From Lichenicola cladoniae (GTDB lineage Bacteria; Pseudomonadota; Alphaproteobacteria; Acetobacterales; Acetobacteraceae): a stretch of 64,000 nt of DNA. The notes beneath the pieces were generated by a model that did no database searches, was not told where the DNA came from, and saw nothing but the letters and a program-made list of their open reading frames with translations. Positions 26,564-36,064 of this stretch are shown in pieces. Position numbers and translations under genes: made by a program. The stretch lies in NCBI RefSeq assembly GCF_013201075.1, contig NZ_CP053708.1:4221501-4285500 (forward strand), given 5' to 3'. Each line of letters opens with the position of its first letter. Positions within the stretch are counted from its first letter, which is position 1.

Positions 26564-28228
26564 CTATAGCCGACGGGCAGCCTGCCGCGCCACGATGGCC
26601 GTGGTGATCCCGAACAGCATGTGGATCAACCCGTGGATCGCGATGCTCGACCTGCTGTCCCGCCACAGCACCGGGCTTATCCTCGCCGACGGCCCGACCA
26701 GGCCATAGGCGAGAAGGTAGAACGCGCCCCCGAAGATCGAGCCCGCCACCAACGGCGACGCATCGTCCGGTGTCAGCGTGCCGTAGATCGCGCCGGACAG
26801 GCCCGAGAGCGCCAGGTGGCCGCCATGCACCGCCATCTGCTCGCCGATGCTGGGATCGGTATTATCGGCCTGCGCCGCGCCACCGAGATTGGCGATGCTG
26901 CGACGCTTGAGCTTGATCAGGTCCGAGGGCTCGCCGGTGGCAGCTTCGAGACCGGCCAGGACCGCGGACACCAGGATTCCGGCCGCCGTGGCACCGATGA
27001 CGCCGGCGGTAATCCGGCGGGCGGCGGCGTTCAAAGGCTGGGTGATGGTACCCGGCCGTGCGTCCGGGGTATTCGGTCGGCGACCTTCACGGCCGAGCGC
27101 GCTGCCGAACGGGCACGCCGCCGCATCGGACAGCCCGATCGCCGCGGTCGGCTCGTGGATCGGGCAGCCATTATGCCTGGCCCGGAAGTCGGCGGACATC
27201 CTGTAGGCATCCTTGCGGGCGCGATTGATGGACCCGAGCGGCTGGTGGTCGGCGATGCCATGCCACGGGCTGAACGACAGGCCGTCATCGGCCTGCATCG
27301 CGCGTGCCTCGCTCCAGGCCGGCTGCGGCGCCACGGTGATTCGTGCCACCGCGACATACGGGCTCTCCGTCTCCGGCCAGGGCACCGAGGCATCCTCGAC
27401 CGGCATGCTTTCCGGATTGGTGCGGAGCTGCACCCGCAGTTCCCATTCGCCGCCCTGGGCACCGAAATAGTCGATGACCGCGCCGCGCAACCCGTTCGGC
27501 TTGCCGGCGAGGTCGACCGGCTGGTCCTTGAGCCGCTTCAGCGTGGCGCTGACCGGCGCCAGCGACAGCTTCGCCACGTGCTTTCCATGGCGGTAGGGCG
27601 TCTGGGTGTAGAAGGTCTCGCCGAGCGGATGGGTCATCGGCTGGCCGCCCAATGCCTTCAGGGGGCCGGCATCCTTGCCGAGCGCACCCAGCGCGGCCAC
27701 CGCGCCGCGCAGCAAGGCGGAGAAGCCCTTCTTCCACAGCTGGCCGGTGTTGGTGGTCGCCGCGAGCAGCTTCAGGCTCTTGTTGAAGTGGGCGGCGTCC
27801 GGCGCCACGAACGCCGACCCGTTCACCAGGATGAAATCCTGCGTTGTCTCGCCTTCGGAGCCGGGCAGCCGCTCGCCGTCCACGCCGATGATCTTCATGG
27901 CGATGCCACGCGGCGCAGACACCGTGTCGTCAAGGATGTCACCGGGATTGGTCGAGATCCGCAGCACCACCGGATAGGTGGCCGGACGCGCGAACACGCC
28001 CTGCGCCAGTTCCGGCGGCAATCCCTCAAGCACCTGTAACTCGCCCTCGAGCAGGCCATGGCTCTTGGCGTGCACGCTGCGAACCGAGTGACCGTAATCG
28101 CTCCAGGTGGTTTCCAGGATGCCCTGCATCAATGCGTTGATCGATGCGATCGCCTGTTCGTCGCCGGGCTGGGGCTGCTCGACGGATCGATCGAAAGGCA
28201 GCGGCTTGGACAGGGAAGTTGCAACCAC
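26564..28228 (-). CDS. catalase-family (y4iL-like) domain fused to a C-terminal membrane domain
   Basis: 554 residues. Residues 1-370 form a catalase-like heme domain: VHAKSHGLLEGELQVL with the distal His, then YPVVLRISTNPGDILDD and FILVNGSAFVAPDAAHFNKS, and INRARKDAYRMSADFR where the proximal Tyr would lie. About 385-554 is a separate membrane part with four predicted helices (ITAGVIGATAAGILVSAVLA, then two glycine-rich helices, then IAIHGLIHMLFGITTAIV) like DUF1440-type proteins. Normally these are separate genes. A heme peroxidase tied to the membrane is the simplest reading. Confidence 0.85.
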   Translation of the reverse strand: MVATSLSKPLPFDRSVEQPQPGDEQAIASINALMQGILETTWSDYGHSVRSVHAKSHGLLEGELQVLEGLPPELAQGVFARPATYPVVLRISTNPGDILDDTVSAPRGIAMKIIGVDGERLPGSEGETTQDFILVNGSAFVAPDAAHFNKSLKLLAATTNTGQLWKKGFSALLRGAVAALGALGKDAGPLKALGGQPMTHPLGETFYTQTPYRHGKHVAKLSLAPVSATLKRLKDQPVDLAGKPNGLRGAVIDYFGAQGGEWELRVQLRTNPESMPVEDASVPWPETESPYVAVARITVAPQPAWSEARAMQADDGLSFSPWHGIADHQPLGSINRARKDAYRMSADFRARHNGCPIHEPTAAIGLSDAAACPFGSALGREGRRPNTPDARPGTITQPLNAAARRITAGVIGATAAGILVSAVLAGLEAATGEPSDLIKLKRRSIANLGGAAQADNTDPSIGEQMAVHGGHLALSGLSGAIYGTLTPDDASPLVAGSIFGGAFYLLAYGLVGPSARISPVLWRDSRSSIAIHGLIHMLFGITTAIVARQAARRL

Positions 28229-28489
28229 GGGAAGCTCCGATCTCGCACGGGACTGACAATAACCCGTTGCAACGATGACCGGCTTAGGGAGGTTGCCTTC
28301 ACGAACCCAGGTTTAACGCATCACGAACACGACCGGCCTTACAGCATATTTTATTGAAAAGTCGCAACGTGTGCACGGCAGATGAAGCGACATCGACGCC
28401 GAAGCGTCTCAGCCCGACAGGTAACAACCGCTTCATCACTTAAGTCAGCGCGGCGTGATATGTCGGTCCATGCACCCAGACTCCGACGC

Positions 28490-29302
28490 TCAGTAGACAG
28501 AGCCGGACGTGCCCACCGCAGGCCGGGCGCATCCATAGCGCGCCGCCAGTGTGTCGCTGCCGCGTGCCAGCAGCGATACGTCGGTCCCAACCGCAACGAA
28601 ACAGGCGCCGGCGGCGATAGCCTGGCGTGCCAGCGTCTCGTCGCCCATCAGGATGCCGGCGGCCTTGCCCGAGGCAACGATCCGGCGAACCCCCTGGTCG
28701 ATCGCCGCCAGCACCGCCGGCGCAGTCGGATTGCCCGGATGCCCAAGAGATGCGGAAAGATCCGCCGGTCCGATGAACAGCCCGTCCACCCCATCGACCG
28801 CGGCAATCGCCTCCAGATTATCCAGTCCGAGCCGGGTCTCGATCTGCACCAGCAGGCAGATCTCCGTAGCGGCCTCGCTCATGTAGTCACGCCGCCGATC
28901 GAAGCCGGACACCCGCGCCACAGCCGCCCCGACACCGCGCACGCCGTGCGGCGGATAGTGCACCGCCCGGACCAGCATCGCCGCCTGCTCGGCGGTCTCG
29001 ACCATCGGCACCAGCAGGGTGCGGGCGCCAATATCGAGCAACTGCTTGATCATCCAGGTCTCGCCGGAGGGCGGCCGAACGACGGGATGCGATGGGTAGG
29101 CCGCGACCGCCTGCAACTGAGCCAGGATCGACCGCAGATCGTTCGGCCCGTGTTCCCCATCGATCAGCAGCCAGTCGAACCCGGCCCCCGCGCAGATCTC
29201 GGTGGTGTAGGAATTGGCGAGGGAGAGCCACAAACCGACCTGCAGGGTTCCCTGCCCCAGCCTGGTCTTGAAGGAGTCACCTTGTGCCGTCCGATCCGTC
29301 AT
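28490..29302 (-). CDS. HpcH/HpaI family aldolase (4-hydroxy-2-oxoheptanedioate aldolase type)
   Basis: 270 residues from the ATG at 29302 with GAGG about 6 bases upstream; longer starts are open but less plausible. Class II aldolase motifs: [32 protein letters not shown] with the base-relay His, [30 protein letters not shown] and [13 protein letters not shown]. These enzymes cleave or form 4-hydroxy-2-oxo acids with pyruvate and a divalent metal. No aromatic-degradation genes flank it, so the natural aldol is unclear. Confidence 0.9.
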   Translation of the reverse strand: MTDRTAQGDSFKTRLGQGTLQVGLWLSLANSYTTEICAGAGFDWLLIDGEHGPNDLRSILAQLQAVAAYPSHPVVRPPSGETWMIKQLLDIGARTLLVPMVETAEQAAMLVRAVHYPPHGVRGVGAAVARVSGFDRRRDYMSEAATEICLLVQIETRLGLDNLEAIAAVDGVDGLFIGPADLSASLGHPGNPTAPAVLAAIDQGVRRIVASGKAAGILMGDETLARQAIAAGACFVAVGTDVSLLARGSDTLAARYGCARPAVGTSGSVY

Positions 29303-29490
29303 GCCGACCTCGCTACGCTGTAACTTCATGATCAACCATTGTGCGCCATTGGAGAAATTCAGCACCCGATTTCCGTCGAGTGCGACCAGATCATCGGGTC
29401 GCTTCCCGATCGCAGCGATGTGCCCCCTCGCATCATCCACGTTCTCCACATCTGCTTGACCAATAACCTGCAAGTGTGTAGTTAGTGTGT

Positions 29491-29682
29491 GTGGATAGCC
29501 GACAGATTATCGCAGCGCTTCAGGTCGACGGATGGTCGCACGTCGCGACGAAAGGTGATCACTGGCAGTTCAAGCACCCGATCAAATCAGGCCGTGTGAC
29601 GGTGCCCCATCCGAAGCGTGATCTGCCGATCGGCACACTGAAAAGCATCGAGAAACAGGCTAGGTTGAAGCTGAGGACATGA
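29491..29682 (+). CDS. hicA: HicA-family mRNA interferase toxin
   Basis: 63 residues from GTG at 29491 (GTG at 29485 also possible). The dsRBD-like fold is clear: [28 protein letters not shown] with the catalytic His, [20 protein letters not shown]. HicA cuts mRNA unless bound by HicB. Its stop overlaps the hicB start (ATGA). There is no good ribosome site; a TTGACC box at 29456-29461 suggests the message may begin at or near the start codon. Confidence 0.9.
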   Translation: MDSRQIIAALQVDGWSHVATKGDHWQFKHPIKSGRVTVPHPKRDLPIGTLKSIEKQARLKLRT

Positions 29683-30065
29683 GGATGGCAACCTATATCG
29701 CGCTGCTGCGAAAAGACGCCTCCAGCGACTACGGCGTCGATTTTCCTGATCTTCCTGGTTGCGTGACCGCAGGCCGCACCCTGGAAGAGGCCCGCATCGC
29801 CGCCGCCGAAGCGCTCTCGCTGCATCTGGAAGGCTTGGCCGAAGATGGCGAAGCTGCCCCTGAACCTTCATCCACAGACCAGGTGATGGCCGATCCGCAC
29901 AACCGTGACGCCGTAGCATTCCTGGTCGATGCCGCACCATCGACCAAGCCGGTCCGGGTCAACGTCATGCTGCCAAGCGACCTGCTGCGCCGGATCGACC
30001 AGACCACCCGGAACAGAAGCCGCTTTCTGGCCGAAGCCGCACGGGAAAAATTGGAGCATATCTGA
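29679..30065 (+). CDS. hicB: HicB-family antitoxin
   Basis: 128 residues. The degenerate RNase-H-like domain is clear (YIALLRKDASSDYGVDFPDL then PGCVTAGRTLEEARIAAAEA), and a C-terminal ribbon-helix-helix segment (RVNVMLPSDLLRRIDQTT, then RSRFLAEAAREKLE) binds DNA for autoregulation. It neutralises HicA. The start overlaps hicA by 4 bp. Confidence 0.92.
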   Translation: MRMATYIALLRKDASSDYGVDFPDLPGCVTAGRTLEEARIAAAEALSLHLEGLAEDGEAAPEPSSTDQVMADPHNRDAVAFLVDAAPSTKPVRVNVMLPSDLLRRIDQTTRNRSRFLAEAAREKLEHI

Positions 30066-30248
30066 TCGGGCGGGTTTCGGGTCAGAGGGTGCCGACCTGA
30101 AGAACCTGCTCGACCGGCGCGTCATTGAGTTCACGAAAACCGACTGCCCGCGGCTTGGGAAAAGATGCCGACGTCTCCGCTACACCGATACCGAAGTTCA
30201 CAGGAGCCGCCAGGGTCAGACACGCTGGTCTCGATCAGACCGAAAGAG

Positions 30249-30854
30249 CTAGCTCTTGTCCCGCCCCAGCAGGAACAGCGCCTGTTCGCCGAACAGGTTT
30301 GCCAGTTGCACCGACCGCTGCCACGGCGCACGGTCGCCCTTGTCGTCGACGGCCATCCAGCGCTGCACCGCATAGCCCTCCTCCGCGCACAAGGCGAAGA
30401 AGTCGCGGATCGTGCAGGGATGGATGTTCGGTGTCTCGTACCAGGGCCGGCCCCAGGCATCGGTCATCGGCATGCGGCCGCGCAGCAGCAGCTGCAGCCT
30501 GAGCTGCCAATGACCGAAATTCGGGAACGACACGATGGCGCTGGTCCCGATCCGCAGCATCTGGCGCAGCACTTCGCGCGGCCGCTCCACCGCCTGCAGC
30601 GTCCGCGACAACACCACATAGTCGAACGCGGCATCGGGATAATGCGCGAGATCGCTGTCGGCATCTCCGTGCATCACCGGCAGGCCATGCGACACCGAGC
30701 GCGTCACCTCGCCCATGTCGAGCTCGATGCCGCGCGCGTCGCAGTTGCGGGTGCGGAACAGATGCTCGATCAGCGAGCCGTCGCCGCTGCCGATATCGAG
30801 TACGCGCGTGCCCGGCTGGATCATTTCCGCGATCAGCTTCTGGTCGAGGCGCAT
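30249..30854 (-). CDS. metW: methionine biosynthesis protein MetW
   Basis: 201 residues from the ATG at 30854, four bases after the metX stop; an ATG seven codons earlier overlaps metX. The SAM-methyltransferase motif I is VLDIGSGDGSLIEHL, followed by DARGIELDMGEV and DYVVLSRTLQAV. MetW associates with MetX and is needed for efficient homoserine acetylation in many proteobacteria. It is the second gene of the metX-metW operon. Confidence 0.94.
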   Translation of the reverse strand: MRLDQKLIAEMIQPGTRVLDIGSGDGSLIEHLFRTRNCDARGIELDMGEVTRSVSHGLPVMHGDADSDLAHYPDAAFDYVVLSRTLQAVERPREVLRQMLRIGTSAIVSFPNFGHWQLRLQLLLRGRMPMTDAWGRPWYETPNIHPCTIRDFFALCAEEGYAVQRWMAVDDKGDRAPWQRSVQLANLFGEQALFLLGRDKS

Positions 30855-30858
30855 GGCG

Positions 30859-32028
30859 CTAGCCGAGCCCCGCATGTTCGGCGCAACCGGACAGGAAGCC
30901 GCGTATGGTGCGGTCGAAATCCGGCTCGTCCAGCAGGAAGGCGTCGTGGCCCTTGTCGGTATCGATCTCCACGAAGCTCACGTTTGCGGCGGCCTTGTTC
31001 AACGCGCGTGCCATCGTCCGGCTCTGCGCGGTCGGGAACAGCCAGTCGGACGAGAACGACACGATGCAGAAGCGCGTCCGGGTGCCGGCGAACGCCGCGG
31101 ACAGGTCGCCGCCATGGTCCATCGCCACGTCGAAATAATCCATCGCTCGGGTGATGGTCAGGTACGAGTTCGCGTCGAACCGGCGCACGAAACTCGATCC
31201 CTGGTGACGCAGGTAGCTCTCGACCTCGAACATCTCGCCGAACAGGCTCAGCGGTGCATCGGCATCGACGGGTGCCACGTGCGGATCGCGCCGGACCCGG
31301 CGGCCGAACTTCCGGGTCAGCGCTTCCTCTGACAGGTAGGTGATGTGCGCCATCATCCGGGCGACCGCCAGGCCACGCGCCGGCACCAGCCCGTCCACCC
31401 AGTAGCGCCCGCCGCGCCAGTCCGGATCGGCGAAGATCGCCTGCCGGCTGACCTCGTTGAACGCGATGTTCTGCGCCGAATGGAACGAGGCGGCGGCGAT
31501 CGGCACCGCGGCGAACACCCGGTCCGGATAGGTCGCGGCCCAGGACAGAACCTGCATTCCGCCCATCGATCCGCCGATCACCGCGAACAGCCGATGGATG
31601 CCGAGATGCGTCACCACCTTCGCCTGCGCCGCCACGATGTCGCGTATGGTGACCGGTGGGAACTCGGTGCCCCACGGTTCCGCCACGCCGCCATCCCGCG
31701 GCGAGCGCGGTCCGGTCGAGCCCATGCAGCCGCCGAGCACGTTGATGCAGATGACGAAGAACCGGTCGGTATCGATCGGCAGGCCGGCTCCGATCAGCCT
31801 GGCCCACCAGCCCGGCTTGCCGGTGAGCGGATGGGTTTCGGCGGCATACTGGTCGCCGGTCAGCGCATGGCACACCAGGATGGCATTATCGGCAGCGGCG
31901 CTGAGCGTCCCATAGGTCCGATACGCCATCGTGAGGGGCGCCAGGGCGATGCCGCACTCGAGCTCCAGCCCCTCCCCGAAGGTGACGTGGCTATGCGGAT
32001 TGTCGATCAGGGCAGCGGACTGGTCCAT
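30859..32028 (-). CDS. metX: homoserine O-acetyltransferase
   Basis: 389 residues from the ATG at 32028, giving the canonical N-terminus; the frame stays open upstream. Alpha/beta-hydrolase motifs: [31 protein letters not shown] and the nucleophile elbow [14 protein letters not shown], with the Asp and His of the triad in the C-terminal third ([18 protein letters not shown]). It acetylates homoserine for methionine synthesis by direct sulfhydrylation. metW follows immediately. Confidence 0.95.
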   Translation of the reverse strand: MDQSAALIDNPHSHVTFGEGLELECGIALAPLTMAYRTYGTLSAAADNAILVCHALTGDQYAAETHPLTGKPGWWARLIGAGLPIDTDRFFVICINVLGGCMGSTGPRSPRDGGVAEPWGTEFPPVTIRDIVAAQAKVVTHLGIHRLFAVIGGSMGGMQVLSWAATYPDRVFAAVPIAAASFHSAQNIAFNEVSRQAIFADPDWRGGRYWVDGLVPARGLAVARMMAHITYLSEEALTRKFGRRVRRDPHVAPVDADAPLSLFGEMFEVESYLRHQGSSFVRRFDANSYLTITRAMDYFDVAMDHGGDLSAAFAGTRTRFCIVSFSSDWLFPTAQSRTMARALNKAAANVSFVEIDTDKGHDAFLLDEPDFDRTIRGFLSGCAEHAGLG

Positions 32029-32220
32029 GGCTCGGGAGCGTTCTCTGGATGCGCAGGTCGGGACCGGCACAATGCAGCAGGCTCGCCCCCGCGTCACCAG
32101 ACCTCCTCGTGACCCTGATCCGTGTTCGCGGCCCAGGTGACGGCAGGCGGACACCAACTGCACGCCGCCATTTGGCACGCTGATCACTGCCACCGCGGCA
32201 CGGAGCCCACTTTTCCTATT

Positions 32221-32286
32221 GGTAACGAAACGACCTCTTGCTGTCCGGGGAGCCGCATGCCTAACGTTCACTAACGTTTCGTTACC
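32221..32286. promoter_or_regulatory. 12-bp inverted repeat between metX and the WbsX-type gene
   Basis: GGTAACGAAACG at 32221-32232 pairs perfectly with CGTTTCGTTACC at 32275-32286 across 42 bases. The right arm is preceded by two further TAACGTT copies (about 32262-32278), so the TAACG core occurs three times. It lies about 190 bp before metX and 50 bp before the + strand gene. It may be a transcription-factor operator. I could not match it to a SAM or SAH riboswitch. Confidence 0.5.
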
Positions 32287-32335
32287 GGATATCGACCAGG
32301 ATCAATCATGAGCGTCGCCCCATGAGTGTTGTCCC

Positions 32336-33361
32336 ATGAGCACAGGCCTGCTCGTGGGCCCGATCGGCAGCACGTTGGATCTGCTCGACCAGTCCGGCCT
32401 GTTCGACGTCGACTACTATGTCGCCTGCAATGCCGACATGGCCGGGCCAAGGCCGGAGGCGATGGCGCACTACCACGCGCATGGCTGGCGCGAGGGCCGC
32501 AAGCCCAACCTGTATTTCGATCCCGGCTGGTATCTGGCGGAGAACCCGGACGTCTCGGCCGAGGGGATCGACCCGCTGCTGCACTACATCATGCGTGGCG
32601 AGACCGAGGAGCGCCGCCCGAGCAGCTGGTTCGATCCTGCCTGGTACAACCGGACCTATACGGTGCCGCAGGGCATGCTGGCGCTGCGCCATTACCTGCT
32701 GCACCGGGCCGGCGGCCTGGTCAGCGCGATGGCTGAGTTCGACAGCCCGTTTTACCTGAAGGCCTATCCGGACGTCGCCGCCGCGGGGCTGGATCCGCTC
32801 GAGCACTACATGGTGCAGGGTTTCCGGGAGGCCCGGAAACCGTTCGCGGGGTTCGATCCCGCCTTCTACCGGCAGCGCTACCTGGGCGGCGACCTCGAGG
32901 CCAACCCGCTGCTGCACTACCTGGTCCACCGCGACCGGCCGGGAGTTCACCCAAGCCTGCCGTCCGGCGAAACCACTTTGCCGCGCGAGATGCGCCGCAA
33001 CACCCAGGCCGGGCCGTTCTTCGAGACCAGGCGGGGCCTACCCGACACGGTCACGCGCCGGGCCCGGGTGATCGCCTACTACCTGCCGCAGTTCCACGCG
33101 GTCGCGCGCAACGACGAATGGTGGGGAACCGGCTTCACCGAGTGGACCAACATCGCCCGCGGGCTGCCGCGCTTCGCCGGCCATTACCAGCCGCGCATCC
33201 CGCGCGATCTCGGGCATTACCGGCTCGAGGGTACCAGCGTGCTGCGGCAGCAGGCGGCGATGGCACGCGCGGCCGGGATCGACGGGTTCGTGTTCTATTT
33301 CTACTGGTTCAACGGCGAGCACCTGCTGGACTTGTCTGTTGTTTTACAACTGGTTGGCTAG
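32336..33361 (+). pseudogene. WbsX-type glycan protein with N-terminal aromatic repeats, 3' end lost
   Basis: The open frame has 341 residues. Residues 1-210 carry four to five copies of a repeat of roughly 45-50 residues (for example FDPGWYLAENPDV then GIDPLLHYIMRGETEERRPS), as seen before WbsX domains. From about 245 the WbsX domain begins: RARVIAYYLPQFHAVARNDE, WWGTGFTEWTN and FVFYFYWFNGEHLLD. Just after that the family similarity stops and the frame ends in LSVVLQLVG. The domain normally continues for about 250 more residues, so the gene is cut at about 33,330. Role: probably polysaccharide or glycan assembly. Confidence 0.8.
33325..33345. other. putative left edge of the accessory island
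   Basis: The WbsX-type coding sequence loses homology here, and from this point the DNA is visibly less GC-rich and filled with phage-like, toxin-antitoxin and fragmentary genes. No tRNA or integrase is next to it. The matching right edge, and the rest of the WbsX gene, are not in the window, so the attachment core cannot be defined. Confidence 0.5.
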
Positions 33362-33562
33362 AGTATCGGGGAGATCTAGTTTGGATTTTTAAACGGTCGG
33401 GCTTCACTGGGGCTTCACCTCTTCTCAATCCGAAATTTCATGTTTGGCTGCCCGCCGCATGAAGCTCAGACACCACGGCCGGCGCTGGACCTACTCCCAG
33501 AAGCACCTCACCAGCGCGTATGCTGTTGAAAGTAGGTTCCTGCGGCGTCGATGCGTTGTGGA

Positions 33563-33856
33563 TTACCCTCGAGGCTTGGCTGCCTCGACCATCGCCTGAA
33601 CGCTCAGCAACCGCTCCCGTGCCACCGCCACAACCTCCGGTCCGAAACCTTTGTCTCTGGGCATCTCCTCCACCGACTGGATGGCTATGTCCATCATCGC
33701 AGCGACCAGTTTCTGGGGGAGCACCCCGGTTCGAATGAGAGCATGTAGGATTTGCGTTTGCAGCACGACTGCTGCCAAGGCGGTTCCGCTTGCGAGTGGA
33801 TCGTCGTTCAATGGGTTTTTCCTTGTGAGGACGGTCTGCGTCAGATGGCGGGGCAT
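33563..33856 (-). CDS. hypothetical protein
   Basis: 97 residues, mainly helical, with an aliphatic centre (GTALAAVVLQTQILHALIRT) and a charged end. There is no signal peptide. I do not recognise a family. It sits 14 bp after the XRE gene stop on the same strand, so it could be the second gene of a small regulatory pair. Confidence 0.5.
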   Translation of the reverse strand: MPRHLTQTVLTRKNPLNDDPLASGTALAAVVLQTQILHALIRTGVLPQKLVAAMMDIAIQSVEEMPRDKGFGPEVVAVARERLLSVQAMVEAAKPRG

Positions 33857-33870
33857 TCGAAGACCAAACG

Positions 33871-34128
33871 TCAGCCACCAATCAGCTCGTCCAGGCTCAT
33901 CCCCGTCACCTTCCGAAGCTTTGCCAGGATCTCCAGCGGTGGTTCCCGGTCCGCGCGCTCGTAGGAACCGTAGCGGTCCTTATCGATCCCCAGCAGCTCG
34001 GAGAAGGCGCGTTGGCTGAGAGGGCCGCGGCCGAGGTGGCGACCGTGGTCGGCGCGAAGCTCCTGGAGGCGAAGGGCGAAGCTCTGGCGGATAGTGCTCG
34101 GCACGTCATGCTGACGGATTTTGGGCAT
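33871..34128 (-). CDS. XRE-family helix-turn-helix regulator
   Basis: 85 residues. Cro/C1-type HTH at about 15-75: LRLQELRADHGRHLGRGPLS then QRAFSELLGIDKDRYGSYER and PLEILAKLRKVTGMSLDELI. It is a single-domain DNA-binding protein with no dimerisation extension. It may control itself and the small gene downstream, or be an antitoxin; the partner is not recognisable. Confidence 0.85.
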   Translation of the reverse strand: MPKIRQHDVPSTIRQSFALRLQELRADHGRHLGRGPLSQRAFSELLGIDKDRYGSYERADREPPLEILAKLRKVTGMSLDELIGG

Positions 34129-34382
34129 GGGAAGAAGGGTAAGCTGTCTCTATGAGAGGCGGAAGCTGTTCGAGACGCTGCGGGCGCTGATGGAGAAGTA
34201 GGGCACCTTCTGCGCCAGCCTACCGGCATGACGTAATCCCCAGCTTGGCAGAATCCAGCCTGAAACGTCTGGATACGTCGTAGCGATTGCATCACAGAGG
34301 GGCTCGCCCCATTATCATTTCGGAGTCAAGGTCTTCCAGGGCCACTCCCCAGACTACCTGGAAAACCGAGAGGGCCTTACCC

Positions 34383-35024
34383 GTGAAGCCGGCCGAAAAC
34401 CTCATGGCGGCATTCAGCGTCGACCACGTTCAGCGACTGACGCAGCTGAGCAAATCGCAGCTGAAGTACTGGGATCGGACTGGGTTCTTCTCACCCTCAT
34501 ATCCGACGGACGAGCCCTTCGGCTCCAGTCCGCGGTTCTATTCGTTCCGTGACATTGTCGGCTTGCGCATCCTGGGCATGCTGAGGGTCCAGAACAACGT
34601 GCCCCTGCAGCACCTCCGCAAGGTCGCCGAGCAGCTGAGCATCAACCAGCCAGAGCATTGGGCCAGGACGAAGCTCTATGTCTTGAACCGGCGGGTGATC
34701 TTCCAAGAACCCGGCACCGGAAAGCCACAAGAGATCGTAGGCGGACAGTATGTCATCGGCATCCCGTTGAAGGTGGTGATCGATGATACCCGTCGAGACG
34801 TCGATGCGATGCGCCAGCGCACTGACGACCAGGTCGGGCATGTCGAGCAATCACGGTCGATAGCTCGCAACAAGCCTGTGGTCGCCGGGACCCGTATTCC
34901 CGTCCGTCTAGTGCAGCAGCTCCACGAGGACGGTTACGACATTGACCGTATCCGGTCCGAATATCCCGACCTGGCGGAGGCCGACATCATGGCGGCAATC
35001 AATGGATATGCGGCCGCCGCGTGA
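34383..35024 (+). CDS. MerR-like HTH fused to a DUF433 domain, probable antitoxin
   Basis: 213 residues from GTG 34383 (AGAGGG about 8 bases upstream); the ATG at 34404 is an alternative. Residues about 10-75 form a MerR HTH (FSVDHVQRLTQLSKSQLKYW then FYSFRDIVGLRILGML). Residues about 155-210 are DUF433 (NKPVVAGTRIPVRLVQQLHE then SEYPDLAEADIMAAI). DUF433 proteins are usually small antitoxins of DUF5615 toxins; here the antitoxin has its own MerR DNA-binding domain. It overlaps the toxin-like gene by 4 bp (GTGA). Confidence 0.88.
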   Translation: MKPAENLMAAFSVDHVQRLTQLSKSQLKYWDRTGFFSPSYPTDEPFGSSPRFYSFRDIVGLRILGMLRVQNNVPLQHLRKVAEQLSINQPEHWARTKLYVLNRRVIFQEPGTGKPQEIVGGQYVIGIPLKVVIDDTRRDVDAMRQRTDDQVGHVEQSRSIARNKPVVAGTRIPVRLVQQLHEDGYDIDRIRSEYPDLAEADIMAAINGYAAAA

Positions 35025-35419
35025 CCGGCGAAGCGAAGCTTAAAATCTTCGCCGATCAGTGCGTTCCTGACTCTGCGGCCCGTACTTTCGAAAAAGCTGG
35101 CCACGAAACCCAGTTCTTGCGGATGGCCATAGCGGTCCGCACGCCCGATCCAATCGTCGCCGCCGTCGCCATGGCAAACCGGGCGATCCTATTAAGTGTC
35201 GACAACGACTTCCTGCAGATCGCGCGGGGTGCCGGGTTCAGCAAGAGCAAGGCGAAGAAGCTCCACCTCATCAAAATTAGCTGTCGCCCGGCTCGCGCGG
35301 CAGAACGCCTTGAGGCTGCCATGTCGTTTATAGAGAACGAATGGGCACTGTTCTTGCGGGGTGGCATGCCACGCCTATTTATCGAAGTGTCGGATGGATT
35401 CGTAAAATCTAATCGCTAA
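35021..35419 (+). CDS. DUF5615 PIN-like protein, probable toxin
   Basis: 132 residues from GTG at 35021. The PIN-like core shows the acidic residues KIFADQCVPDSAARTFEKAG and ILLSVDNDFLQIARGAG. Such proteins are predicted RNases paired with DUF433 antitoxins. It overlaps the MerR-DUF433 gene, so expression is coupled. The C-terminal 35 residues go beyond the minimal domain. Confidence 0.85.
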   Translation: MTGEAKLKIFADQCVPDSAARTFEKAGHETQFLRMAIAVRTPDPIVAAVAMANRAILLSVDNDFLQIARGAGFSKSKAKKLHLIKISCRPARAAERLEAAMSFIENEWALFLRGGMPRLFIEVSDGFVKSNR

Positions 35420-35510
35420 TCATAAATGACCGGACGTAGCTGCCGGTCTTATGGGACGCTGCATGTAAGCATGACAAGCGCCAGCCCAAACCACCGTTCG
35501 ACCAGACACG

Positions 35511-35840
35511 TCACTGCCCATTACGGGTCTCCCGATCGCCCCCTGCCTTGGCCGCTTTCTCACACTCGTAATCGCCCGCCGCGGTCCGCCCGAACCAGCG
35601 TTCGCCCTCGAGGTGGTAGACGCCGCTGTTCGTGTTGACCCACACGACGCGATCGCCGGGACACGAGATACCATAGGTGGTCTTGGCATAGGCCTTATGG
35701 TGATGGACGACCAGATCACCAGGTGTCGCTGGATTGAACGTCGAGCCGAGGCCGGACGCGCTCGTAGAGGTCTGGGCGCTGGCGGGGACAATGCCGGACC
35801 ATATGGCGGCAAGGATGACGAGGACTGAGAGGCCGCGCAC
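35511..35840 (-). CDS. small secreted protein
   Basis: 109 residues. The signal peptide covers about 1-22 (MRGLSVLVILAAIWSGIVPA ending SAQ). The mature part contains AYAKTTYGISCPGDRVVWVN then TNSGVYHLEGERWFGRT and a second Cys near YECEKAA, so a single disulfide is possible. This resembles small exported proteins common in Acetobacteraceae. Function unknown. Confidence 0.72.
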   Translation of the reverse strand: MRGLSVLVILAAIWSGIVPASAQTSTSASGLGSTFNPATPGDLVVHHHKAYAKTTYGISCPGDRVVWVNTNSGVYHLEGERWFGRTAAGDYECEKAAKAGGDRETRNGQ

Positions 35841-36064
35841 GATGGCTCCTGTTGATGTTGAAGGCGGAACGATCGGCTGCCGAAGGGCACGACGTCAAGC
35901 ACATCAACCTGACCTGATCCGCGCCCCCAAAGTTTCTGAGCTAATTTCGGCTGAGCAAAAAGACTTGCTCGGTTATCACGAGTCAAACCTAACCCTGGAC
36001 ACAACAGAATGTCCACGAACAAGAGCGGACAGAAGGACAGATTGCGCTATATATTTCGTTAAGC

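Noticed and set aside
32029-32335. SAM or SAH riboswitch before metX
   Set aside because: The expected pseudoknot segments were not found; only an inverted repeat is present.
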